Positions 7,806 through 14,997 of a stretch of 64,000 bases of DNA are shown one piece after another. The position numbers and the translations under genes are program-made. Positions within the stretch are counted from its first letter, which is position 1. Every line of letters starts with the position of its first letter. The notes below the pieces were generated by a model that was not told the DNA's origin, ran no database searches, and worked only from the letters and a program-made list of their open reading frames with translations. Source of the DNA: Desulfobacterales bacterium (GTDB lineage: Bacteria > Desulfobacterota > Desulfobacteria > Desulfobacterales > JAFDDL01); the NCBI GenBank assembly GCA_034003325.1, contig JAVEYW010000005.1, positions 22,689-86,688 of the forward strand, written 5' to 3'.

Positions 7806-8726
7806 ATGTATATCATGGTTGACTTGGGTGTTGATATCGGCGGACTTAAACTGAAAAACCCGGTGATGAGCGCCTCGGGAACATTTGGGTACGGCCGCGA
7901 GTTTGAAACGCTTGTCGATTTAAATCGATTGGGCGCCATCATTGTTAAGGGGATTTCCTTGTTGCCCGCAAAGGGGAATCCGCCGCCGCGAATCGTGGAA
8001 ACCCCTTGCGGCATGTTAAATGCGATCGGTCTTGAAAATGTCGGGCTTGAAGCGTTTATACAAGAGAAGCTACCGTTTCTGAAAACCATTTTCACCCCGG
8101 TAATTGCCAATATTTACGGCCAAACAGTGGCGGCTTATGCCGAATTGGCCGAACGGCTTGATGCTCAGGATGCAGTCGCGGCAGTTGAAGTCAATATTTC
8201 ATGCCCGAACGTCAAAGCGGGCGGTGTGATCTTCGGCGTTGATCCGGTTGCGGCCTATGGTGTCATTGCTGCGGTTCGGAAACAAACGAAAAAGCCTGTT
8301 ATCGCCAAACTTTCTCCGAATGTGACCGATGTGACGGAAATTGCGCGCAGGGTGGAAGGTGCCGGCGCCGATGCAATTTCCCTCATTAACACGCTTACCG
8401 GCATGGCGATTGACATTTATTCGAGAAAGCCGGTGCTGGCCAACATTACGGGTGGGCTTTCCGGTCCGGCCATTAAGCCGGTAGCGCTGCGAATGGTCTG
8501 GCAGGTTGCTCAAGCGGTTAAGGTGCCGGTGATCGGCATCGGTGGCATCATGACGACCCGTGACGCCCTGGAGTTTATGATCGCGGGCGCCAGCGCGGTG
8601 CAGATCGGTACTGCGAATTTTATCAACCCTCGGGCAACGATGGAAATACTTGATGGGATCACCTCCTATCTGATACAAATGAATATAACAGCGGTAAGGG
8701 AGTTAGTCGGTACGCTCAGCGTGTAG
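7806..8726 (+). CDS. pyrD: Dihydroorotate dehydrogenase, class 1B catalytic subunit
   Basis: The 306-residue TIM-barrel flavoprotein has the [12 protein letters not shown] start, the EVNISCPN segment with Cys133 as catalytic base (Cys marks class 1; membrane class 2 enzymes use Ser), and the C-terminal [27 protein letters not shown] phosphate-binding region. It oxidises dihydroorotate to orotate in pyrimidine synthesis. A second possible start is the ATG at 7815. Class 1B enzymes normally pair with PyrK, the iron-sulfur/FAD subunit that passes electrons to NAD. No pyrK is adjacent, so it must be elsewhere or another acceptor is used. Confidence 0.92.
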   Translation: MYIMVDLGVDIGGLKLKNPVMSASGTFGYGREFETLVDLNRLGAIIVKGISLLPAKGNPPPRIVETPCGMLNAIGLENVGLEAFIQEKLPFLKTIFTPVIANIYGQTVAAYAELAERLDAQDAVAAVEVNISCPNVKAGGVIFGVDPVAAYGVIAAVRKQTKKPVIAKLSPNVTDVTEIARRVEGAGADAISLINTLTGMAIDIYSRKPVLANITGGLSGPAIKPVALRMVWQVAQAVKVPVIGIGGIMTTRDALEFMIAGASAVQIGTANFINPRATMEILDGITSYLIQMNITAVRELVGTLSV

Positions 8727-8759
8727 CCATCCGGAATACCTAATTGAAAGGAGATGGGG

Positions 8760-9215
8760 ATGAATTTCAAATCATTTAAGGATATCATAGAGTTCGCGGT
8801 TGAAAGGGAAAAGGAAGCAGAGGCCTTTTATCTGGAGGCTGCCGAGATGGAGTCTATGAGTGGTCTTAAAACGCTGCTGAAGGAGTTTGCGCTTGAAGAA
8901 CGAAAACATCAGGCCATGCTTAAAGGAATCGAAAAAACGAATCTTGCCGGGTACAAATGGGAGTGGATACCGGACATCAAACGCAGTAATTATCAGGTGG
9001 ATGTCCCTTACGAGAAGGGAATGTCCTATCGGGATATTCTCATTCTGGCCGGAAAGCGCGAAGAAAAAGCCCTTGCGCTGTATAATGAGCTACAGGACCG
9101 AGCGGAGTCGCCGGATGTGAAAAAGGTTTTCAAGGCCCTGTGTCAGGAGGAGGCCAAACATAAACTCAAATTCGAAACCCTGCTGGATGATTATATGGCC
9201 AAGATGGGTGATTAG
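8760..9215 (+). CDS. Rubrerythrin-like ferritin-family protein
   Basis: The 151-residue protein is an all-helical diiron candidate. EREKEAEAFY and LEERKHQAML in the first half and KREEKALALYNEL and CQEEAKHKLKFE in the second are two E...ExxH pairs, as in rubrerythrin and COG1633 ferritin-like proteins. It lacks the C-terminal rubredoxin domain of classical rubrerythrin. The ATG at 8760 fits the AAAGGAGAT ribosome site at 8747-8755; the in-frame ATG at 8754 lies within that site. Such proteins usually reduce peroxide or store iron in anaerobes. It follows pyrD by 33 bases and ends before a strong bidirectional terminator. Confidence 0.82.
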   Translation: MNFKSFKDIIEFAVEREKEAEAFYLEAAEMESMSGLKTLLKEFALEERKHQAMLKGIEKTNLAGYKWEWIPDIKRSNYQVDVPYEKGMSYRDILILAGKREEKALALYNELQDRAESPDVKKVFKALCQEEAKHKLKFETLLDDYMAKMGD

Positions 9216-9227
9216 CAACAGAATGTA

Positions 9228-9267
9228 ATCATACAAAATCCCCGGTTTCCCGGGGATTTTGTATGAT
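9228..9267. terminator. Bidirectional intrinsic terminator
   Basis: A perfect 18-bp stem (9228-9245 with 9250-9267) and 4-base loop sits between the convergent ferritin-like gene and leuA. The AAAAT/ATTTT stretches inside the stem supply a T-rich 3' arm in both directions. Confidence 0.85.
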
Positions 9268-9275
9268 CTTGCCGG

Positions 9276-10817
9276 TTACAACCCTTGCAGGTCGCTTACC
9301 GGATTGGCTTTTAAATATTCCATACGGTTTAACCCGTTAATATAGGCCTTGGCGCTGGCGATGATAATGTCTTCATCGGAACCGCGCCCTAGGGCAAGAA
9401 GCCCATTTTCTTTCAAGCGGACAATAACTTCGCCCAGTGCATCCGTCCCCTCGGTGAGTGCGCGAATCGTAAATCGAAGCATGTCTGATTTCGCACCGGT
9501 AAGTTCCTTGATGGCGTTGAAGACGGCGTCAATGGGACCGCTGCCGAACTTCGCCCCCTTTACCGAATGCTGATTAACGCGCATTTGAACACTAGCCATG
9601 GGCATCACGGTCGTACCGCTGGTGATGTGCATGTATTCGAGTTGAAAGGCATCCGTGGTTCGCAGAATTCCTTCGGTGACGAGCGCTTCGAGATCCTCGT
9701 CCATGACATGTTTTTTCTTGTCCGCCAGATCCTTGAATTTTTTAAATACGATTTTCAGTTCCTCATCGGAAAGATCGTAGCCCATCTCCTTGAGGCGATT
9801 TCTCAGGGCATGACGCCCCGAGTGCTTGCCCAGAACCAGCCTGTTCGTGCTCAGACCAATCGTTTCCGGTTTCATGATCTCATAGGTCATGGGATTTTTG
9901 AGGACGCCGTCCTGGTGAATTCCGGACTCATGTGCAAAAGCGTTGGCACCCACGATTGCCTTGTTGGGCTGAACGATCATGCCGCTGATCATGCTCACCT
10001 GACGGCTGGTGGGATAGATCAGTTCCGTGCGAATATTGGTGCCGATCGGGAAGAAATTGGGCCGCGTGTGAAGCGCCATGACGACTTCCTCCAGGGAGGT
10101 ATTGCCGGCCCGTTCTCCGATGCCGTTGATCGTTACCTCGGCCTGCCTCGCGCCGGCTTGAATGGCTGCCAGTGTATTGGCGGTGGCAAGTCCCAGATCG
10201 TTATGGCAGTGAACACTGAGCACCGCTTGATGTATATTGGGTGTGTTAGCGATGACATATTTGACCAGATTGCCGAACTCTTCGGGAATGGCGTAGCCAA
10301 CCGTATCCGGCAGATTGACCGTGGTGGCGCCGGCCGCAATGGCCGCTTCAAACACGCGGCAGAGAAAATCCCGGTCCGTTCTGGAGCCGTCCTCGGCGGA
10401 AAATTCGATTTTGTCTGTGAAGGATTTGGCGTATTGGACCGACTCCACGGTGGTTTTCATCACCTCTTCACGGGTCATGTTTAGCTTATACTTCATGTGC
10501 AACTCGGAGGTGGCCAGAAAAACATGAATTCCAGGATGTGCTGCATGTTGGACTGCACCCCATACGCGATCGATGTCCTCTTTTGAGGTGCGGGCAAGGC
10601 CTAGAACGCAGGTTTTTTTGAGTTTTTTGGCAATCTGGGAGACAGCCTCGAAGTCGCCTTCGGATGCCGCCGGAAAACCGGCTTCTATGATATCTACGCC
10701 CAGTTTTTCCAGTTGGGCGGCGATTTGCAGTTTTTCCGCGGTATTCATGTTGGCGCCGGGAGATTGCTCGCCGTCTCTTAATGTCGTGTCGAAGATGATG
10801 ACGCGGTCTTGGTTCAT
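9276..10817 (-). CDS. leuA: 2-isopropylmalate synthase
   Basis: The 513-residue protein carries the DTTLRDGEQSPG signature (residues 10-21), the HCHNDLGLA metal-binding motif, GIGERAGN, and a C-terminal regulatory domain of about 120 residues ending near the stop. This is the full-length, leucine-regulated form. It condenses acetyl-CoA with 2-oxoisovalerate, the first step to leucine. It lies 269 bases downstream of cimA on the same strand, and both may be controlled by the attenuator ahead of cimA. Its closest relative in the window is cimA, with which it shares the catalytic barrel. Confidence 0.95.
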   Translation of the reverse strand: MNQDRVIIFDTTLRDGEQSPGANMNTAEKLQIAAQLEKLGVDIIEAGFPAASEGDFEAVSQIAKKLKKTCVLGLARTSKEDIDRVWGAVQHAAHPGIHVFLATSELHMKYKLNMTREEVMKTTVESVQYAKSFTDKIEFSAEDGSRTDRDFLCRVFEAAIAAGATTVNLPDTVGYAIPEEFGNLVKYVIANTPNIHQAVLSVHCHNDLGLATANTLAAIQAGARQAEVTINGIGERAGNTSLEEVVMALHTRPNFFPIGTNIRTELIYPTSRQVSMISGMIVQPNKAIVGANAFAHESGIHQDGVLKNPMTYEIMKPETIGLSTNRLVLGKHSGRHALRNRLKEMGYDLSDEELKIVFKKFKDLADKKKHVMDEDLEALVTEGILRTTDAFQLEYMHITSGTTVMPMASVQMRVNQHSVKGAKFGSGPIDAVFNAIKELTGAKSDMLRFTIRALTEGTDALGEVIVRLKENGLLALGRGSDEDIIIASAKAYINGLNRMEYLKANPVSDLQGL

Positions 10818-10899
10818 GCTATTTTGTCCTTTCGATGGGGTTGCTGATCAGCGGTGCCGACCTGTATTTGACTTTGTTTCAATATCCGGTATTCGACCT

Positions 10900-11067
10900 T
10901 CCATTATCGACCGCATCGTGGAAGCATCGGCCGCAAAGGAAAAAGGACTTTTCCCTTTGCGGCGTAGGACCTCTCTTTGACTTTCGTCGTGCTCATGTGG
11001 GTTTCTGCTCTTTTGTGATCGGCCTCTGCGCCGCTCATCATATCAAGCGGGCGGAAAGCCAGGGTTA
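10900..11067 (-). other. 56-codon open frame and hairpin between cimA and leuA; doubtful as a gene
   Basis: On the minus strand an open frame runs from an ATG pair at 11067 to a stop at about 10900, and a plus-strand frame overlaps it (10835-11068). The translation is rich in Arg and Lys with no recognisable domain and no clear ribosome site. Open frames on both strands together with a strong internal hairpin are more typical of an interspersed intergenic repeat than of a gene. I cannot confirm repeat status from this window, which has no second copy. Confidence 0.3.
10930..10963. repeat. Strong hairpin between cimA and leuA
   Basis: GCCGCAAAGG (10930-10939) pairs perfectly with CCTTTGCGGC (10954-10963), and the A-rich and T-rich interiors extend the stem. 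No T-tract follows on either strand, so it is not a classical terminator. It could stabilise or process the cimA-leuA transcript, or belong to an intergenic repeat. Confidence 0.5.
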
Positions 11068-11086
11068 ACATCATTGGCCCTGCGTT

Positions 11087-12736
11087 TTAAGAATTTACCA
11101 ACGATGGCGATTCAACTGCCGATGAGTTTTCCACAGCCAGCAAGTCTTTGGACAGCTTGTACTGAAAACTGTCTGAAAGTGCCTGCCAGCTGGCCTCGAT
11201 AATGTCGGTGGAAACGCCCGTGGTGGTCCAGATATCTTCGTGATCTCTTGAATCGATAATAACCCGAACCTTGGCCGCTGTGGCGTCTCTGCCGTCGATA
11301 ACCCGCACCTTGTAGTCTACCAGTCGAAGGGCATCTAACCCCAAATGTGGATAAAATTTCTTCATGACTTTTCGTAAGGCATTGTCAAGCGCGTTGACCG
11401 GCCCGTCTCCTTCGGCGGTTGTCATTTCCTTCTGGCCTTCGACCGAGACCTTGGTAATGGCATGAGCCCAGGCGTGCTCATCCCGGTCTTTTTCCATGGA
11501 GATTCGATAATTTTCCAGCGTGAACAGCGGCTTGAATTGGCCCGTCAGCTTTTGAAGCAGAATTTTAAGGGAGCCGTCTGCCACGTCAAACTGAAACCCT
11601 TCCTGCTCAAGCCGCTTTATTTCATTGACGATTTCACGACTGTCCACGCCGTTGCCTTCCAGCGAAACGCCCAGCTCGCGGGCTTTGTATTCCACATTGG
11701 TTTTGCCGGACATATCCGAAACGAGCACCCGTCGGGAGTTTCCCACGATGCCCGGCTCCATATGCTCATAAGCCTTTGGCTGCTTGACGATGGCGCTGAC
11801 ATGGATGCCGCCTTTATGGGCAAAGGCGCTACGGCCGACAAAGGGTCTCGAATTCAGCGGCGTCATATTGGCGGTTTCGCTGACATATCGGGATACTTTT
11901 TTTAAGGTGGCCAATTGGTCCAAGCTAACGCACGGTCGATTCATTTTACAGCATAAAATCGGAATGATAGAAGTCATGTCGGCATTTCCGCACCGCTCGC
12001 CGTATCCATTGATGGTGCCTTGAACCATGACCGCGCCGGCCCGTATCGCTGAGATCGTATTGGCGACCGCAGAAGCGCAATCATTGTGCGCGTGAATGCC
12101 GAGCCGCACCCCGGCGCCGGGTTTATGGGGTGTTTGGTGGTCGGCCAGGGCGGCATGAACCCTTTGGACGATTGTTTCGATATCATAATGCAGCGTGCCG
12201 CCGTTGGTGTCGCATAGCACCAGAAAATTCGCGCCGCTCTCAATGGCCGCGGCCAGGGTTTGCATGGCGTAGTCCGGATTTTCCTTGTACCCGTCAAAAA
12301 AGTGCTCCGCGTCATAAATGACTTCACGATCCTGATCTTTCAGGTAACGGATGCTCTCAGAGATCATTTTCAGGTTCTCTTCAAGCGTGTTGTTCATGAT
12401 CGCCACATGTAAATCCCAGCTTTTTCCCACAAGGGTGACCGCTTGCGTACCGCTGGCGATCAGTGCTTGGAGGTTTTCGTCCTGTGCGGGGGTGATACCC
12501 GGTCTTCGGGTCGCGCCAAAGGCGGTGATGCGGGCTTGGGAAAAAGCGGTTTTTCGCGCCAGTTCAAAGAATTGCATGTCCCGGGGGTTGGAACCCGGCC
12601 AGCCGCCTTCTATATAATGAATCCCCAATTCATCCAGTCGCTTAGCGATATTGATTTTTTCCTGAGCGGAAAAGTTGATGCTTTCTCCCTGAGTGCCGTC
12701 TCTCAAGGTGGTATCGTACAGAAAAATCGGTTCCAT
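11087..12736 (-). CDS. cimA: (R)-citramalate synthase
   Basis: The 549-residue protein has the HMGL-like start DTTLRDGTQGESINFS and the GWPGSNPRD segment that separates citramalate synthases from isopropylmalate synthases. It also has the HAHND metal site and a C-terminal regulatory domain. CimA makes citramalate from pyruvate and acetyl-CoA, so isoleucine can be made without threonine deaminase. The ATG at 12736 follows a GGGAGAAAG ribosome site. Upstream lies a leader with promoter, leader peptide, antiterminator and terminator; leuA follows. The pairing fits joint control of isoleucine and leucine synthesis. Confidence 0.93.
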   Translation of the reverse strand: MEPIFLYDTTLRDGTQGESINFSAQEKINIAKRLDELGIHYIEGGWPGSNPRDMQFFELARKTAFSQARITAFGATRRPGITPAQDENLQALIASGTQAVTLVGKSWDLHVAIMNNTLEENLKMISESIRYLKDQDREVIYDAEHFFDGYKENPDYAMQTLAAAIESGANFLVLCDTNGGTLHYDIETIVQRVHAALADHQTPHKPGAGVRLGIHAHNDCASAVANTISAIRAGAVMVQGTINGYGERCGNADMTSIIPILCCKMNRPCVSLDQLATLKKVSRYVSETANMTPLNSRPFVGRSAFAHKGGIHVSAIVKQPKAYEHMEPGIVGNSRRVLVSDMSGKTNVEYKARELGVSLEGNGVDSREIVNEIKRLEQEGFQFDVADGSLKILLQKLTGQFKPLFTLENYRISMEKDRDEHAWAHAITKVSVEGQKEMTTAEGDGPVNALDNALRKVMKKFYPHLGLDALRLVDYKVRVIDGRDATAAKVRVIIDSRDHEDIWTTTGVSTDIIEASWQALSDSFQYKLSKDLLAVENSSAVESPSLVNS

Positions 12737-12795
12737 TGCTTTCTCCCGATGTTGATTTCCCGATCAGGCCAATAGGCCGGGTCGGACTTGCCGTG

Positions 12796-12836
12796 AAAAA
12801 AAAACCGTTATCAACTGAGGGGCTGATAACGGTTTT
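12796..12836 (-). terminator. Attenuator terminator of the cimA leader
   Basis: On the minus strand AAAACCGTTATCA (12836-12824) pairs perfectly with TGATAACGGTTTT (12813-12801) around a 10-base loop, followed without a break by T residues to 12796, nine Ts in all. It lies 60 bases before cimA and after a Leu/Ile-rich leader peptide, so it is read as the terminator of an attenuator rather than the end of another gene. Confidence 0.9.
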
Positions 12837-12874
12837 GGTCTTGTTCGGTCGGTATTAATTTTAAGCCATTATCA
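12824..12874 (-). promoter_or_regulatory. Candidate antiterminator pairing in the cimA leader
   Basis: TGATAATGG (12874-12866), which overlaps the leader-peptide stop codon, can pair with CCGTTATCA (12832-12824), the 5' arm of the terminator. That gives 9 pairs with one G-U, mutually exclusive with the terminator. The same TGATAATGG region can instead pair with GTCATTATTAATCT in leader codons 6-10. This is the 1:2 versus 2:3 logic of amino-acid attenuators. Pairings were found by eye; energies were not computed. Confidence 0.75.
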
Positions 12875-12961
12875 ACCCGTTTCCCCGCAGCAAATAAGAT
12901 CCTTTGCCGCGAGGTAACTAATAAGGTTAAGCAGATTAATAATGACGATGGCTTTTTTCAT
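12872..12961 (-). CDS. Leader peptide of the cimA-leuA attenuator (29 residues)
   Basis: A 30-codon frame runs from an ATG at 12961 to a TGA at 12872-12874. Of 29 residues, 5 are Ile, 5 Leu and 1 Val; they cluster as IVII at positions 5-8 and NLLNLI at 9-14, with more at 17, 22 and 23. That is the hallmark of ilv/leu leader peptides, where ribosome stalling at scarce Ile-, Leu- or Val-tRNA codons opens the antiterminator. It begins about 25-30 bases after the expected transcription start and ends 36 bases before the terminator hairpin. The ribosome site is weak (a GGA about 10 bases upstream). It has no function beyond being translated. Confidence 0.85.
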   Translation of the reverse strand: MKKAIVIINLLNLISYLAAKDLICCGETG

Positions 12962-12990
12962 CCCATTTTTCCAAAGTAATTAATTTTTTG

Positions 12991-13019
12991 ATCAATACCA
13001 CGTAAAGCGATAATGTCAA
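12991..13019 (-). promoter_or_regulatory. Promoter of the cimA leader
   Basis: A perfect TTGACA -35 (13019-13014) is followed after 17 bases by ATTGAT (12996-12991), a modest -10 match. Transcription would start near 12985, leaving a 24-base lead to the leader peptide. The -10 is weak, so strength is uncertain. Confidence 0.6.
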
Positions 13020-13131
13020 GTTGTTTTTAATGAATACGTCCGCCGGCGAGAAGATGGACATTTGTTCGGTAAAACGATATAGACCAATCGCTGCACAGGA
13101 ATGGGGTAACGCTGAAATTTGCGGGAGTGTC

Positions 13132-13839
13132 ATGACGGATTGGGACAACATTGATGCGGGTGAGATTGCAAAGTTCGAATCGATGGCGGCGTACTGGTGG
13201 GATACGAACGGCGTTCTTAAATCCCTGCACGATATTAACCCGCTTAGATTGAAATACATCGATGATCGCTCACCGTTATACGCAAAACGCGTCTTGGATG
13301 TCGGTTGCGGCGGCGGCATTCTGGCTGAAGCCATGGCCCGGAAGGGAGCGCGGGTAAAGGGTATTGACATGGCCGAGGGCCCGCTTCAAGCGGCCCGCGA
13401 TCATGCCGCATGGGGTGGTTTCGAAATTGGCTACCGGCAATCAACGGCTGAAGCCTTTTCCCGGAAGCATGCGAATGAATTTGATATCGTTACCTGTTTT
13501 GAACTGCTGGAGCATGTGGAGAATCCGACTTCCATTGTGGCCGCCTGTGCTCGGTTGGTGAGACCGGGCGGGGATGTGTTTTTTGCCACGCTGGATCGGA
13601 ATCTCATTGCCGGGCTGTTTGCTATCATTGGCGCGGAATATGTGCTGCGGTTGATTGCCAGGGGAACCCATCAATATAGAAGGTTTGTGAAGGCCACCGA
13701 ACTTAAGCACCTGGCCGGGGAGGCGGGACTAACATGCCGGAATTTGACCTGGATGAATTATAACCCCTTTACAAAACGTTATTTTCTCGGCAAAACGGGC
13801 CGGGTGAACTATCTTATCCATTTTACGAAATCATTCTGA
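13132..13839 (+). CDS. ubiG: UbiG-like class I SAM methyltransferase
   Basis: The 235-residue protein starts at the ATG at 13132 behind CGGGAG; the frame is open for 37 more codons upstream but that stretch overlaps the cimA promoter on the other strand. It has the SAM-binding DVGCGGGILAEA motif (residues 56-67), the N-terminal FESMAAYWWD helix and the C-terminal HQYRRFVKATEL segment typical of UbiG, which O-methylates quinone precursors. The host appears anaerobic and a menaquinone user, so the true substrate is doubtful. The gene ends exactly at a MITE-like insertion, whose target duplication includes its stop codon. Confidence 0.8.
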   Translation: MTDWDNIDAGEIAKFESMAAYWWDTNGVLKSLHDINPLRLKYIDDRSPLYAKRVLDVGCGGGILAEAMARKGARVKGIDMAEGPLQAARDHAAWGGFEIGYRQSTAEAFSRKHANEFDIVTCFELLEHVENPTSIVAACARLVRPGGDVFFATLDRNLIAGLFAIIGAEYVLRLIARGTHQYRRFVKATELKHLAGEAGLTCRNLTWMNYNPFTKRYFLGKTGRVNYLIHFTKSF

Positions 13840-13979
13840 GCCAGTTTCAAAACGCCCCATTTCGGCCGACCTCTGCGTTGCGCTCAAATTTCAATCCTCA
13901 AAAATACTTCATGTATTCCTCCGGTTGAAATTTTCGCGCGCCTTGACCTCGACCGAACTGGAACGTTTTGAAAATGGCT
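13840..13979. mobile_element. MITE-like palindromic element with 8-bp target duplication
   Basis: This 140-base non-coding element is a long imperfect palindrome. The left end GCCAGTTTCAAAACG and the reverse complement of the right end GCCATTTTCAAAACG match at 14 of 15 positions, and similarity continues in blocks to a centre at AATACTTCATGTATT. It is flanked by the direct repeat CATTCTGA at 13832-13839 and 13980-13987. Terminal inverted repeats plus target duplication indicate a non-autonomous transposon. It contains no gene; the parent transposase is not in the window. Confidence 0.75.
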
Positions 13980-13997
13980 CATTCTGAATTCAAAATG

Positions 13998-14594
13998 TTA
14001 GCTATCTTTGGATAAAAGCTCGGCAAGTGCCTTGCCTGAGGCATAGGCTTCCTGCAGAAATTCCGGGTAGCGGTTGATTTCCCCTTCTGAATCGATGCCG
14101 CGATAGGTGAGTGCACGCCAAAGCTCCATATCCAGGGTGTCGAAGAAATATTTCATGGACAAAACAAGACCATCGAAGAGTTTTTTCCCCTTGGTGGCGC
14201 CAAGGCTGATGACGAGCCCTTTTCTTTTAAATTTCCGTTGGCTATAAGGCATTTCATCAATCCAGTATTTCCTTACCCATTGGGACTGGAATCGATCCAT
14301 CATGGCCTTGGTGTGCGCACTGACGGAATAGAAAAAAACCGGCGAGGCGATCATCAGGCCTTTGGCCGAAATAATCTTATCGCGCAAGGCTTGAAAGTCA
14401 TCTTTGATGGCGCATTCCCCCTCTTTTTTACAGGCATAAATTTCAAGGCAGGGGGAGATCTTAAGATCCCGCAGCACCACTTCTTCAACGGATGCGCCGG
14501 CATCCCTGGCGCCCAGGACGGCTTGTTTCAATAAAGCCGCTGTGTTTCCTTTTCGGCGCGGGCTTCCATAAACGGCAACGAGCAACGGGGGCAT
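13998..14594 (-). CDS. Flavodoxin-family iron-sulfur flavoprotein (NADPH-dependent FMN reductase-like)
   Basis: The protein has 198 residues from the ATG at 14594, which has GAGGAAAAATCG before it; an upstream ATG at 14636 adds 14 residues. It starts with the FMN phosphate loop YGSPRRKGNTAALL. A Cys cluster, CLEIYACKKEGEC followed by AIKDD, is close to the compact cysteine motif of iron-sulfur flavoproteins. ASPVFFYSVSAHTKAMMDR is the usual flavin-ring segment. Such proteins shuttle electrons from ferredoxin or NAD(P)H; the partner is unknown. It lies alone, convergent with the UbiG-like gene across the MITE-like element. Confidence 0.8.
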   Translation of the reverse strand: MPPLLVAVYGSPRRKGNTAALLKQAVLGARDAGASVEEVVLRDLKISPCLEIYACKKEGECAIKDDFQALRDKIISAKGLMIASPVFFYSVSAHTKAMMDRFQSQWVRKYWIDEMPYSQRKFKRKGLVISLGATKGKKLFDGLVLSMKYFFDTLDMELWRALTYRGIDSEGEINRYPEFLQEAYASGKALAELLSKDS

Positions 14595-14997
14595 CGATTT
14601 TTCCTCAAGTTTCAGATCATTTTTCCGATAACGCAATCGACCGTATGGCCGCTTTTGTTACTTTGTTGTTATTTTCTCAAATTCCGTGCAAACGTTCAAG
14701 AAGATTTTCCCACTTGTTTTGTTGAGGCTTGACAAAGCTTGCTGAATATTGGAAAAATCCGCAATTGGAAGCGTGAACGCTGTAACGCGGCGCTGTTGTG
14801 ACAGGGCGTATCTTGGGGATTGATTGAATCCGCGGATTTCGGAAGTACCGATCAAAACGCTTCGTCATGCGGATATAGATAGGGCAGCCGAATAGAAGGG
14901 GTGTTTACCGGGTCAACGTGCGTGATGGAGATTCCCTCATAGGCTTTGATGCCATAATTTCAGATGTTTTTAATGTGATAAGATATATGAGGTGTAA
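14595..14997. other. Divergent intergenic region
   Basis: About 400 bases separate the flavoprotein gene (leftward) from the HD-GYP gene (rightward). I see no gene, convincing promoter pair or terminator. A TTGACA occurs at about 14729 on the plus strand but has no -10 at proper spacing. Confidence 0.5.

Noticed and set aside
13021..13131. N-terminal extension of the UbiG-like protein
   Set aside because: Overlaps the divergent cimA promoter, and the 13132 start has a proper ribosome site and the normal family N-terminus.
14728..14760. TTGACA on the plus strand as promoter of the HD-GYP gene
   Set aside because: No -10 element at 16-18 bases, and about 260 bases from the gene.
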